Source: an uncultured Lachnospiraceae bacterium
Lineage (GTDB): Bacteria > Bacillota > Clostridia > Lachnospirales > Lachnospiraceae
DNA length: 40,617 nucleotides
NCBI GenBank assembly: GCA_947179245.1
Contig: CAMXBD010000010.1
Coordinates: 1 to 40,617, forward strand
Direction of reading: 5' to 3'
The stretch's first letter is position 1; every line of letters begins with the position of its first letter. Positions 26,390-34,275 of the stretch are shown here, one piece after another. The notes beneath the pieces were generated by a model. That model had not been told where the DNA came from. It made no database searches and saw nothing but the letters and a program-made list of their open reading frames with translations. The position numbers and the translations under genes are program-made.

Positions 26390-26654
26390 TGTGCACTGGC
26401 ATAGCGTTCATGCCTAAAGAAAATTGATAGGGCAGCTTACATAAAATGTTATCGAAGCTGTCCTGCGCAGGAATATGAAATTTTCTTAATATTCCATAGG
26501 ATATCCAGAAATTTCGGGACATGGATGTCCCGAGAAGCCCGCTCTGAGCCCGGATGGCGAATAGCGGGCGGTTTCGTTCGTTCCTCACAATATTACCGGA
26601 ATATTTTAGAAAATTCATATGACGAAGCCCGACACGAGAGAACATTTCATGCAA
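26382..26654 (-). CDS. Doubtful 90-residue ORF across the palindromic element
   Basis: An ORF starting at ATG 26654 with AGAGGG seven to eight bases upstream, so a gene caller may accept it. The product has no recognisable domain, signal or membrane segment. Nearly its entire length lies within the 234-bp inverted-repeat element at 26429-26662, and the open frame is probably incidental to that element. I recall similar short hypothetical proteins (with an IRAQSGLLGTSMSRNF stretch) in related genomes. That would fit a dispersed repeat as well as a real protein. Confidence 0.22.
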   Translation of the reverse strand: MHEMFSRVGLRHMNFLKYSGNIVRNERNRPLFAIRAQSGLLGTSMSRNFWISYGILRKFHIPAQDSFDNILCKLPYQFSLGMNAMPVHSA

Positions 26655-26662
26655 GCTGCCCT
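26429..26662. repeat. 234-bp palindromic element with 22-bp terminal inverted repeats
   Basis: The ends (26429-26450 and 26641-26662) are inverted copies at 20 of 22 positions. Nested inside are ATATGAAATTTTCT with AGAAAATTCATAT, AATATTCC with GGAATATT, the perfect TCGGGACAT/ATGTCCCGA hairpin, and GCCCGCT/AGCGGGC. Both terminal mismatches become G-U in the minus-strand RNA. An extra AAGCTGC/GCAGCTT pair joins its right end to the flank at about 26677-26683. It is either a non-autonomous mobile palindrome or a structured RNA. Confidence 0.65.
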
Positions 26663-26697
26663 CTCAGTTAACAACAAGCAGCTTATGTCACCCGAAC

Positions 26698-28785
26698 TCA
26701 CTCAAACGCCCGATTCAACTCCTCACATCCCGGCAAAACAAATTGACCGTCTCGGATAATAGAAATTGTCTCGCCGCTCTCGGTCAACACTGACAGCTCT
26801 CCTAACTCGTCATATGGAATCGTAATGTCCGTGTGGCACTGGAAATATGCCTTGCTGACATCTGTGTCACGAAGTACTGACACCTCGTTATCCTTGGCAA
26901 TGATCTCCTTGCCGTCAGGATTGAACACCTTTACATTTTCCGCATGGGAATAACATGTATCACCCACTGCAAAATGCGGCCCCGTCTTCTCAGCGATCAG
27001 AATTGGCATCTTATCCTCGATACCATATTTGCGCGCTGCCACATACGCCGTAGTGTTTGTGCCGATTGCAAATTCACCGAGCGGAAGCGTGTCATGATGG
27101 AAAAGCACATTATCCTTAATATATTTGCGGTTTTCTTCTTCTGATGAAAAATTCGCGCATCCATAATCGATCACCATGCCGTCCTCAAATTTCAACCAGA
27201 TATCTTTATATTCCAATTCATTCAAGAACACTCTCGTCACATGCAGTGTTCCGTTTGTTCCGGCTAATACCGGTGAAGTGAACACTTCTCCGACAGGAAT
27301 ATTCACATCCGCCACACAGTTCTCAAAATTAGTCTCTTTCTCGCGATCATGCAGTTTGTGCAGACTGATCATCATATCCGTCCTGTTCTTCCCACATCCT
27401 TTGACTCTTACAGTCAATCCCTGATCCAAGACGTCTATAATCTTCTGCTGAATCCCTTGGTACAACTTATAATCCAGTGTATTGATCCGCACAATATCAT
27501 CAAAGATTTCCTCATACCGTGCTCCGATATCGGGAACCGGAAAGGCTATGATGGTAAAACTCCTCTCCTCTCCGGGAATATACTCGTTCTGCATTGTTCC
27601 CGCCTTGGAAGCATACTCCACCGAAAGCTTCTGCTGTTTCTCCGACAGCTTATAAACAGTCTGCTTTGTCTGCGGCACAAAAGGTTTCTCCCCGAAAATC
27701 TCTGCCACTGCCGGGCCGCCAAAGACTGATGCTTCCTGTCTGTACTGTTCATAAGCATTTTTCAGGCAGTCCAGTTTCCGTTCCACTAGAAGCTTGTCCA
27801 ATATCAAAGCCTGATCTTCCCTGTGATCATAGTCAAACTGTTTATTCGGATTAGCACCGTAAAATCCGTTCTTATTGACGTTTCTTCCCTGAAAGATATT
27901 TGTACCGGCGCGATAGATTGTAGAACGTAGACCGATTTGGTCAAAATTAATGACTGCCTGACGCATCATGCGCTCAAATCCCAGACAATACCTTATATTT
28001 ACCGTCTTCTTAATGGAGATATCCTTATTCCCCGTCTCAAAGCCGATCCGGTATCCCTCCGTATAAGTATCCGCCAACAGTCTGATCCTCTCTGGCGGCA
28101 TTTCATTCAAATGTTTTGCCGTCCGCAGTTCATTGTCTGTGATATACTCGCCGTAATAATACAGATACCTCAGATCATTCAAGTCGCTTTCCATGATAAT
28201 ACGATAAGCGAAGTCCTTTTCAGGGCAGAGAAGACCCGCGGTTCTCTCAAGAGATTCCGGTTCATAATAATCGCTCACATACCAGTATATGATCTGGCGT
28301 ATCATTTCCGGCTGCGGAAGTCCGCTTTCCTGCGATGCACTCACGAACTCCTGATAGACCTCCAACAGCAGTTCCATCCGTATCACCATATCAAATCTGT
28401 TCTGCTCAAAAGCCGCCGGTATCATTCCTCTCAGCTCCGCATAGAGAAAAGATAACATTTTTCCCATTGACTTACCCAGACAATCCACTGCATAATCCGG
28501 GTTGCCGTAACTGCCTGCATAGTTCTCCGGAAGGATGTCCTCATACATCTCCCTGTTAAAGCGCTGTAATTCCTCCAGCTCCATCTGCCGTAATCTGCCG
28601 CTCTCCACGATACTCCACGCCCGGTCCATAAGCAGAACAAACTCAGCCATCCGGTTAAAATATGCCTGTATATGCTCTGTACAGATTGACTCACTCAGTA
28701 TCTCTTTGATCCTCTCTATTCCAAGCACATATCTTTCCTTCTCCAAATCTTCTCTGTCCGTTTCTGAAATATATAAATCTTCCAT
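26698..28785 (-). CDS. Aminopeptidase, M29-like metallopeptidase with long N-terminal extension
   Basis: A 695-residue soluble protein. The C-terminal half has M29 (thermophilic aminopeptidase) motifs: GEVFTSPV with a metal-binding Glu, LGEFAIGTN, then IAEKTGPHFAVGDTCYSH with Glu and His ligands. Classical M29 enzymes are about 410 residues, so roughly 280 residues at the N-terminus are extra. These are mostly helical and rich in Glu, Tyr and Arg, without a signal peptide. It would release N-terminal amino acids in the cytoplasm. AGGAG nine bases before ATG 28785 is the ribosome site. The two palindromic elements follow its stop. Confidence 0.8.
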   Translation of the reverse strand: MEDLYISETDREDLEKERYVLGIERIKEILSESICTEHIQAYFNRMAEFVLLMDRAWSIVESGRLRQMELEELQRFNREMYEDILPENYAGSYGNPDYAVDCLGKSMGKMLSFLYAELRGMIPAAFEQNRFDMVIRMELLLEVYQEFVSASQESGLPQPEMIRQIIYWYVSDYYEPESLERTAGLLCPEKDFAYRIIMESDLNDLRYLYYYGEYITDNELRTAKHLNEMPPERIRLLADTYTEGYRIGFETGNKDISIKKTVNIRYCLGFERMMRQAVINFDQIGLRSTIYRAGTNIFQGRNVNKNGFYGANPNKQFDYDHREDQALILDKLLVERKLDCLKNAYEQYRQEASVFGGPAVAEIFGEKPFVPQTKQTVYKLSEKQQKLSVEYASKAGTMQNEYIPGEERSFTIIAFPVPDIGARYEEIFDDIVRINTLDYKLYQGIQQKIIDVLDQGLTVRVKGCGKNRTDMMISLHKLHDREKETNFENCVADVNIPVGEVFTSPVLAGTNGTLHVTRVFLNELEYKDIWLKFEDGMVIDYGCANFSSEEENRKYIKDNVLFHHDTLPLGEFAIGTNTTAYVAARKYGIEDKMPILIAEKTGPHFAVGDTCYSHAENVKVFNPDGKEIIAKDNEVSVLRDTDVSKAYFQCHTDITIPYDELGELSVLTESGETISIIRDGQFVLPGCEELNRAFE

Positions 28786-28825
28786 CCAAATCTTCTCCTC
28801 TCATTTCCTGCTTCACTTACAAATT

Positions 28826-29149
28826 TCATGATGCATATGCTCCCGCGTACAGAATCACACTGATCACAGCAAGAGCCAAAACATTCAACGCAATACCGAG
28901 ATATGTGAACAGGTAAAACTTATCCCGCTCCATCTTTGAAACGACTCCCAGCACAATCCCTGCAAATGCAAAGATCATTACTAACATTGCCGCCGCCCCA
29001 TACTGTCTCGGAATATCCCCCGCCCGCAAATAACTCATGATAACAGCATACGCCAGAGTCGCAAGCGAGATTATTCCCAATATCGTAGACATGATTCCTC
29101 TCTGCGTATGCTGCTTATTCGTAAACATATAACTATTCTTCTTCGCCAT
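28826..29149 (-). CDS. Small three-helix membrane protein (DUF6142-like)
   Basis: A 107-residue protein with a basic, Lys/Asn/Gln-rich start and three hydrophobic segments at about residues 20-42, 52-71 and 80-104. The pattern is known to me from a family of uncharacterised Clostridia proteins (DUF6142), but this is from memory. AAGGAG lies close upstream. It lies between the M29 peptidase and a 50-residue membrane ORF, all on one strand. No function can be assigned. Confidence 0.6.
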   Translation of the reverse strand: MAKKNSYMFTNKQHTQRGIMSTILGIISLATLAYAVIMSYLRAGDIPRQYGAAAMLVMIFAFAGIVLGVVSKMERDKFYLFTYLGIALNVLALAVISVILYAGAYAS

Positions 29150-29291
29150 ACAAGCTCCTTAACTCTGTATTATCCCGCCTGCATTCATCAATATGCATAT
29201 CCCTATAACAATAATACAGGCCTGTGAACGTTTGAAATGGGTATCTCCGACCATCCCGAAAACACCCATCTATCTCTCTTCATTATTTACT

Positions 29292-29444
29292 TTAGAACAA
29301 TATCTTATTTCTTCCTGCCAGCAATTTCGCACCGCTGATAATCAAAAGCACACCACTTGCCACGCCCACCACTAGGGCAACTACACCAACGGCAATGTTG
29401 AGTGCACCGGAACCGCCCATTATCTTATAAGTTTTCTCTTCCAT
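29292..29444 (-). CDS. 50-residue membrane protein
   Basis: A short ORF starting at ATG 29444 with AAAGGAAACGG upstream and ending at TAA 29292. It encodes a short charged head (MEEKTYKIMGG), one long hydrophobic glycine/valine segment (about residues 14-37, NIAVGVVALVVGVASGVLLII) and a basic tail (AGRNKILF). It lies 54 bp after pyrE. The good ribosome site and the clear membrane-helix pattern argue that it is real. Function unknown. Confidence 0.55.
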   Translation of the reverse strand: MEEKTYKIMGGSGALNIAVGVVALVVGVASGVLLIISGAKLLAGRNKILF

Positions 29445-29498
29445 TTTTCCGTTTCCTTTCTATAAGCTCTGATTAATATCCGTCTCCTGTACCTTTGT

Positions 29499-30176
29499 CT
29501 ACTTTGCTCCGTACTGCTCATAGTATGCATCAATAGCATTCTTTAATGTATCGTCAATATATACCGTTCCCTTATAAGGCTTATTGTAGAGACAGCTCAC
29601 TACCTCTTCCATCGTTACGATTGCATTCGTTTCAAACCCATATTTATCTTTAATTTCTGCTAATGCACTCTTTTCGCTGTCCATACCCCGTTCCATGCGG
29701 TTTAAGGAAACGATCAGCCCTTTGATCTGCACATCCGCCTGACTTTTGAGAATCGGAAAAGTTTCCTCGATAGATTTACCGGAAGTGGTCACATCCTCAA
29801 TGATCACCACCCTGTCGCCATCCTTTAACTTGCTGCCCAGCAGGATTCCCGTGTCTCCGTGATCCTTCACTTCTTTTCTGTTAGAACAATAACGTATCTC
29901 TTTGCCATACAGCTCGCTGATTGCCATAGTAGTTGCCACCGACAGCGGTATCCCTTTATAAGCCGGTCCGAACAGCACATCGAAATCCAGCCCGTACTTG
30001 TCATGAATTGCCTTCGCATAGTACTCTCCCAGCCTGCGAAGCTGTGTGCCTGTCACATACGCCCCTGCATTCATGAAGAAAGGCGATTTTCTACCGCTTT
30101 TCAGTGTAAAATCTCCAAACTTAAGCACCTGACTGTCAACCATAAATTCAATAAATTCCTGCTTGTACTGTTCCAT
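29499..30176 (-). CDS. pyrE: Orotate phosphoribosyltransferase
   Basis: A 225-residue enzyme joining orotate and PRPP to make OMP in pyrimidine synthesis. The PRPP-binding motif VVIIEDVTTSGKS is present, with GRKSPFFMNAG at the N-terminus and FGPAYKGIPLS in the flexible-loop neighbourhood. ATG 30176 has AGGAGA ten bases upstream; the TTG at 30185 is too close to it to be used. It follows pyrF by 68 bp, in the unusual order NUDIX-pyrF-pyrE. Confidence 0.96.
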   Translation of the reverse strand: MEQYKQEFIEFMVDSQVLKFGDFTLKSGRKSPFFMNAGAYVTGTQLRRLGEYYAKAIHDKYGLDFDVLFGPAYKGIPLSVATTMAISELYGKEIRYCSNRKEVKDHGDTGILLGSKLKDGDRVVIIEDVTTSGKSIEETFPILKSQADVQIKGLIVSLNRMERGMDSEKSALAEIKDKYGFETNAIVTMEEVVSCLYNKPYKGTVYIDDTLKNAIDAYYEQYGAK

Positions 30177-30244
30177 CTTTATCAATTCTCCTATTTTCTC
30201 TTGATACAGTTGAAAATAATCCTCAGATTTCTATGCAATGACTA

Positions 30245-31186
30245 TTATGCTCTTCCTGCCAGTGCCTGCGCAATGTCTTCTTTCATGGCAATAACCGCCG
30301 CTCTGGAAGCATCGGCAAAGTTCTCCGGTCCATACTGCGCATACTGTTCCTGCTGATATGCCGCAATAATGCCTCTGGAAGAATTGACAATAGCTCCAAG
30401 TCCATCCTCATTAAAGAAATGCACTAAATCCGCACCCTTGCCGCCCTGTGCGCCATAACCCGGCACAAGGATAAAAGCCTTCGGCATAATTGCTCTGAGA
30501 ACCCTGCCCTGTTCCGGATAAGTCGCTCCTACCACAGCGCCTACATAGCTGTAAGAATCTCCCATACACTCTGCGCCCCACGCCGCAACCTGCTCACCGA
30601 CAATTTCATAAATAGGTCTGTCTGCCGTCTCTCCTTTGACCAGCCTGTCCTGTAATTCTCCGCTGCTGGGATTTGATGTCTTCACTAACACGAAGATACC
30701 TTTCTTTTCTTCCTGACAAACCTTGATAAAAGGCTTTACGCCGTCAGAGCCAAGATACGGATTCACAGTCACAAAATCCTCATCAAAACCTCTGCACATA
30801 GTATTACCGACTTTGACCTGTCCCAAATGTCCCACTGCATAAGCTTCCGAAGTTGACCCGATATCACCGCGCTTGACATCACCGATAACTACCAGATCTT
30901 TCTGCCTGCAATAGTCCACTGTCTTCTGAAACGCAATCAGCCCCTCAACGCCAAACTGTTCATACATGGCAATCTGCGGCTTTACCGCCGGAATCAGATC
31001 ATAGATATTGTCAATGATCGCCTTATTATACTGCCAGATTGCCTCTGCAGCGCCTTTCATTGTCTCACCGTATTCTGCAAAGGCTTTCTTCTGAATATGC
31101 TCAGGCACAAACTTCATGGTAGGGTCTAACCCTGCCACGATCGGCGCCTCTGTCTTTTTAATTTTATTCACTAATTTATTGATCAT
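30245..31186 (-). CDS. pyrF: Orotidine 5'-phosphate decarboxylase, type 2 (long form)
   Basis: A 313-residue OMP decarboxylase. The long form (about 300 residues) differs from the classical 230-residue enzyme. Visible marks: VAGLDPTMKFVP, VVIGDVKRGDIGST carrying the catalytic Lys-Asp pair, and the phosphate-binding PGYGAQGG. It makes UMP. Its ATG overlaps the stop of the NUDIX-like gene (ATGA), so translation is coupled. The following pyrE supplies its substrate. Confidence 0.96.
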   Translation of the reverse strand: MINKLVNKIKKTEAPIVAGLDPTMKFVPEHIQKKAFAEYGETMKGAAEAIWQYNKAIIDNIYDLIPAVKPQIAMYEQFGVEGLIAFQKTVDYCRQKDLVVIGDVKRGDIGSTSEAYAVGHLGQVKVGNTMCRGFDEDFVTVNPYLGSDGVKPFIKVCQEEKKGIFVLVKTSNPSSGELQDRLVKGETADRPIYEIVGEQVAAWGAECMGDSYSYVGAVVGATYPEQGRVLRAIMPKAFILVPGYGAQGGKGADLVHFFNEDGLGAIVNSSRGIIAAYQQEQYAQYGPENFADASRAAVIAMKEDIAQALAGRA

Positions 31187-31599
31187 AAAGTCTTTCCTTC
31201 CAAATCCTGAAGTACATACTGATTCTCAATATAAAGCGGAATCTCGTCTCTGGTCACCCATGTCCACTCACCATAATCCTCCGGAAGTATGATATTCGCC
31301 TCTTTTTCCTCCGGAATAGTACACAGATAAGCAATACCTACACAATGGGTATCTCCCAACATATTTGACCATGTATATTCAATCTTCTCGATTGCACCAT
31401 CTATTGACAAAAGCTCCTTAATTGCACGGCGGACTGTATCATCCGGTGCTTCTCCATGTTGAACTTCCGCATCGATAAATTCCCACACAAAGGGGTCGGG
31501 GATACGGTCATCCACCCATCTCTTAATCAACAGATATTTGTCATTTTTCTTAATAATTCCTTTTACTCGTAAGAAAGTATTCTCCATGTCTCCTACCAT
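31183..31599 (-). CDS. NUDIX-like protein with degenerate Nudix box
   Basis: A 138-residue protein with the NUDIX fold pattern: start FLRVKGIIKKNDKYLLIKRW, then the box region AEVQHGEAPDDTVRRAIKELLSI. The consensus GX5EX7REUXEEXGU is only partly met: the first Gly is Ala, the REU position reads RAI, and the second Glu of EE is Leu. Metal binding and hydrolysis may therefore be lost or changed. ATG 31599 is taken; an ATG at 31587 also has a GGAG nearby. It is first in the operon with pyrF (ATGA overlap). It may act in nucleotide clean-up or as a regulator; neither is shown. Confidence 0.7.
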   Translation of the reverse strand: MVGDMENTFLRVKGIIKKNDKYLLIKRWVDDRIPDPFVWEFIDAEVQHGEAPDDTVRRAIKELLSIDGAIEKIEYTWSNMLGDTHCVGIAYLCTIPEEKEANIILPEDYGEWTWVTRDEIPLYIENQYVLQDLEGKTL

Positions 31600-31639
31600 G
31601 CCTTCCTGTAAATAATTATTATCTTGGCTATTACTTCAA

Positions 31640-31668
31640 ATAGTAACATCGGCTTTTTGCCTTGTCAA
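31640..31668 (-). promoter_or_regulatory. Promoter of the NUDIX-pyrF-pyrE operon
   Basis: Minus strand: perfect TTGACA (31663-31668), 17-bp spacer, TACTAT (31640-31645, five of six). It starts right after the stop of the TPR lipoprotein gene. Short overlapping palindromes (CTATT/AATAG and TTACT/AGTAA) sit at the -10. The leader is too short for a PyrR attenuator. Confidence 0.75.
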
Positions 31669-31670
31669 TC

Positions 31671-32744
31671 TTATCTCGTCTGTAAAAATTCGTATTCCCT
31701 CTTGGCTGTCTCATCATCCGGATAAGATTTCAAATAACTGTTCATCAAGGCTGCTGCCGTCTTATAATCATGCATATACTCATACGCAACAATCTCATTA
31801 AACTTGAGTGTCTGCATCATTCCATTGTCTTCAATATTCATCGCTGCCTGAAAGGCTTCAAGCGCCGCTTCAAAATCTTCCATCCTCATCCTGCACAGAC
31901 CCAGTTGGTTATAGATTTCCGCCTTAGTCTGGTCATTCTCCGTATACTGTGCATAAATGGTAGATGCATAATTGTAATCGCCAAGCGCCTCGTAAGTTCT
32001 TCCCAGATACAGTGCCGCACCATAATCTGTCGCCGTCTTTAGGTTACTCAGATAGCTGCGCGCATTCTCATAATCGCCCATATAATAGCAGATACGTCCC
32101 ATATCATAATCCGAAATGGACTTTTCATTTTCCGTCAGCGCATTCTGCAGATAGGTCAGTCCGGCATCCTTATATCCATACTCTTCCAACGCCATATAAA
32201 TGCGTATCATCTGATCGTAGTTCCTGCTATCCAGCGCTACCGCCCGGTCAAAGTCGGCCTGCGCGCTCTCGAAATCATCCTGCGCCAGTCTCACACAGCC
32301 TCTTAAATAGTAAGCATCCTTCTCTCGCGGTCTGAGTGCAAGAATCGCACTGTAAGCATCTACCGCATCCTGAAGCTTCCCGTTCTTGTAATACGCTGTG
32401 GCAAGATAATAGTTGATATCGAAATCAATATCCTCCACCCTGCTGCCACTGATATGTAAAGCCGCCTCCAGATAGACAATGGCATCTTCATACTCTGTCA
32501 ATCCCATGTAAGCAAGCCCCATACCACGATACACAAGCAGCTCATCTTCTCCTTCTTCCTGCGCATTCTTAAAGCAGTTCAATGCTTCATTGTATTCAAG
32601 AGCAGCTATTGCATCCATCCCCTGCTTCGTATAGCTCACCCGTTCACTGCCACCGCAGGCGCTTAGCAATAATCCCGCCACTACGGCAAGCAAAGTACAT
32701 TTTATTTTTCTTGTATGTTTTCTGTTCATATTATTTATCTTCAT
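31671..32744 (-). CDS. TPR-repeat lipoprotein
   Basis: A 357-residue lipoprotein: basic start, hydrophobic segment, lipobox LSAC, then at least seven tetratricopeptide units from about residue 40 to the end. Examples are QGMDAIAALEYNEALNCFKNA, GMGLAYMGLTEYEDAIVYLEAAL, and AYYKNGKLQDAVDAYSAILALRP. TPR lipoproteins serve as scaffolds in envelope complexes; the partner is unknown. The start at 32744 has a weak site (GCGGTAA); an ATG five codons downstream is also possible. A promoter lies at 32788-32816. Confidence 0.85.
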   Translation of the reverse strand: MKINNMNRKHTRKIKCTLLAVVAGLLLSACGGSERVSYTKQGMDAIAALEYNEALNCFKNAQEEGEDELLVYRGMGLAYMGLTEYEDAIVYLEAALHISGSRVEDIDFDINYYLATAYYKNGKLQDAVDAYSAILALRPREKDAYYLRGCVRLAQDDFESAQADFDRAVALDSRNYDQMIRIYMALEEYGYKDAGLTYLQNALTENEKSISDYDMGRICYYMGDYENARSYLSNLKTATDYGAALYLGRTYEALGDYNYASTIYAQYTENDQTKAEIYNQLGLCRMRMEDFEAALEAFQAAMNIEDNGMMQTLKFNEIVAYEYMHDYKTAAALMNSYLKSYPDDETAKREYEFLQTR

Positions 32745-32787
32745 GTTTTACCGCATTCTTATCTTAACTCCGCGCCAGTTCACTACC

Positions 32788-32816
32788 ATGATACCATACC
32801 GGATAAGGAAATCCAA
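32788..32816 (-). promoter_or_regulatory. Promoter of the TPR lipoprotein gene
   Basis: Minus strand TTGGAT (32811-32816), 17-bp spacer, TATCAT (32788-32793). The -10 is five of six and the -35 three of six. It lies about 45 bp before the ATG. Confidence 0.45.
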
Positions 32817-32839
32817 GTAGCGGATTATATTTGAACTTC

Positions 32840-33595
32840 TTAAAATAAGTTCCCGCACACCAGATCTTTCATGATTCCGAAAAACTCTCTTACCATATTA
32901 TTTAGTTGAAAATATACGTTAGAGCGCGCAGCAATGCCGCTTACATCCTGAACCCCTGCTGCCTTTGCCAGATGTACACCCCGAAACACATGAAAATTGT
33001 TCGTGACAATTCCCACACTCACATCTGTTCGTCCGATCAATGCCATGCTGTACGCAATATTCTCCGATGTATCTGTGGACTGGTCTTCCATTATAATACG
33101 CTCCGGTGCAATGCCCTTATCTACGAGATACTTGTACATTCCCTCCGCCTCGCTGCACGGCTCGTTGCTTCCCTGTCCGCCCGATACGATACAAATCGTG
33201 TCTTCGTTGGCTGTCAGATAATCATACGCCGCATCCAGACGGAACTTAAGCACCGCACTCGGCCCCGCCTGTTTCATCTGCGCACCCAGTACGATAATGT
33301 AATCCAGCCCCTCCTTACCCTGATCATGAAATCTGCTTATAATACAGCCTTCCACGATCACAAACACTGTGACACCTGCAAGTACCGCCACCATAAATAT
33401 CTTTCTGAAAACAAGCGGTATCTTGTCCCACATACCTGAATAAAGCATCCATGCAAGGACTGCGAAACACACTCCTCCGACTGCCCACACAAGATAAAAC
33501 CTGCTGCCCGATTTGACCATAAATACGATCGCACAGTAGCCAAAACAGCACAATGCCGCCAAAATACATATAATACTCATGATTCTTTTTCCCAT
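32840..33595 (-). CDS. YdcF/SanA-type DUF218 membrane protein
   Basis: A 251-residue protein with three N-terminal membrane helices (about residues 4-24, 33-52 and 65-86) and a DUF218 (ElyC/SanA/YdcF) domain. Motifs are DYIIVLGAQM, IVSGGQGSNEPCSEAEGMYKYL, MEDQSTDTSENI and IVTNNFHVFR. Family members are linked to envelope or vancomycin-related phenotypes, often with undefined chemistry. GGAG six bases before ATG 33595 favours this start; an ATG at 33607 is a weaker choice. It lies upstream of the TPR lipoprotein, with 95 bp between. Confidence 0.85.
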   Translation of the reverse strand: MGKRIMSIICILAALCCFGYCAIVFMVKSGSRFYLVWAVGGVCFAVLAWMLYSGMWDKIPLVFRKIFMVAVLAGVTVFVIVEGCIISRFHDQGKEGLDYIIVLGAQMKQAGPSAVLKFRLDAAYDYLTANEDTICIVSGGQGSNEPCSEAEGMYKYLVDKGIAPERIIMEDQSTDTSENIAYSMALIGRTDVSVGIVTNNFHVFRGVHLAKAAGVQDVSGIAARSNVYFQLNNMVREFFGIMKDLVCGNLF

Positions 33596-33624
33596 CCTAT
33601 ACTCCATTCCAAAGCCTTTACGCC

Positions 33625-33668
33625 AAAAAGAGCCTGCCGAGATGCGGGCATCTCTTTGGCAGACTCTT
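33625..33668 (-). terminator. Rho-independent terminator after the HPt gene
   Basis: Minus strand: GAGTCTGCC pairs with GGCAGGCTC, enclosing the inner stem GAGATGC/GCATCTC, followed by TTTTT. It is a strong two-tier hairpin and separates the HPt gene from the YdcF-like gene. Confidence 0.8.
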
Positions 33669-33704
33669 CATACTTATCATGCACATCACTGATTCCACTG
33701 ATTC

Positions 33705-34052
33705 TTATAATGAGCGAATCGCTTCAACAGTCTTATCATATGCCTTAGTCACATGTTTCATATAATTCAGAATGCTTTCCTCATCATAAGGTTCCGAACG
33801 CAGTTCCTCCGTAAGAGGTCCCGCATAATCCATAATGCCGCCCAACCCAAGATTACCGCACAACCCTTTTACGGTATGGGCATAGGTAAACGCCTCTTTC
33901 CAGTTCTTATCATCCACCGCCTGCTTCAATCCCTCGTAATTTTTATCATCCAGAAATTTCTTCAACATTCTCTGATAAAAGTCTTCCTTGCCCATGAACC
34001 GTTTAAGTACTTCGTCATAATCGACTCCAACCGTCATCAATTTATCTCTCAT
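33705..34052 (-). CDS. Histidine phosphotransfer (HPt) domain protein
   Basis: A 115-residue single-domain protein. Helices surround the HPt motif AHTVKGLCGNLGL, with His59 as the predicted phosphate carrier. It lacks a kinase domain and would shuttle phosphate between hybrid kinases and response regulators. GGAGAAAAGG just before ATG 34052 fixes the start. It is divergent from the hemerythrin gene at 34276. No hybrid kinase is in the window, so its partner is elsewhere. Confidence 0.85.
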   Translation of the reverse strand: MRDKLMTVGVDYDEVLKRFMGKEDFYQRMLKKFLDDKNYEGLKQAVDDKNWKEAFTYAHTVKGLCGNLGLGGIMDYAGPLTEELRSEPYDEESILNYMKHVTKAYDKTVEAIRSL

Positions 34053-34131
34053 CCTTTTCTCCCCTATTCCAAATTTAGTCTGGTGATATCTTATGACTAT
34101 AATAATACATGTGCATATCACTTCTATATAA

Positions 34132-34146
34132 TAGAATACTTTTTTT
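34132..34146. promoter_or_regulatory. Palindrome between HPt and hemerythrin genes
   Basis: TTCTAT-ATA-ATAGAA, a perfect inverted repeat with 6-base arms, about 80 bp before the HPt start. Possible operator; AT-rich, so chance is not excluded. Confidence 0.3.
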
Positions 34147-34194
34147 TTAGATAAATATCAAGTGTTTTATTAGGAATTTGTAACAATTTGAAAC

Positions 34195-34241
34195 CACAAT
34201 AATTTTTTGCAATTGTGAAATTACACGAAATCTGATAGAAT
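34195..34241 (+). promoter_or_regulatory. Promoter of the hemerythrin gene with overlapping inverted repeat
   Basis: TTGTGA (34213-34218), 17-bp spacer, TAGAAT (34236-34241). An inverted repeat CACAAT (34195-34200) / ATTGTG (34212-34217) overlaps the -35 and could bind a repressor or activator. Confidence 0.55.
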
Positions 34242-34275
34242 AATGGGCATAAATAATACGAAAGGAGTCCTCTTT

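Noticed and set aside
31600..31640. PyrR-type attenuator before the pyr genes
   Set aside because: The leader is only about 40 bases, with no antiterminator/terminator pair.
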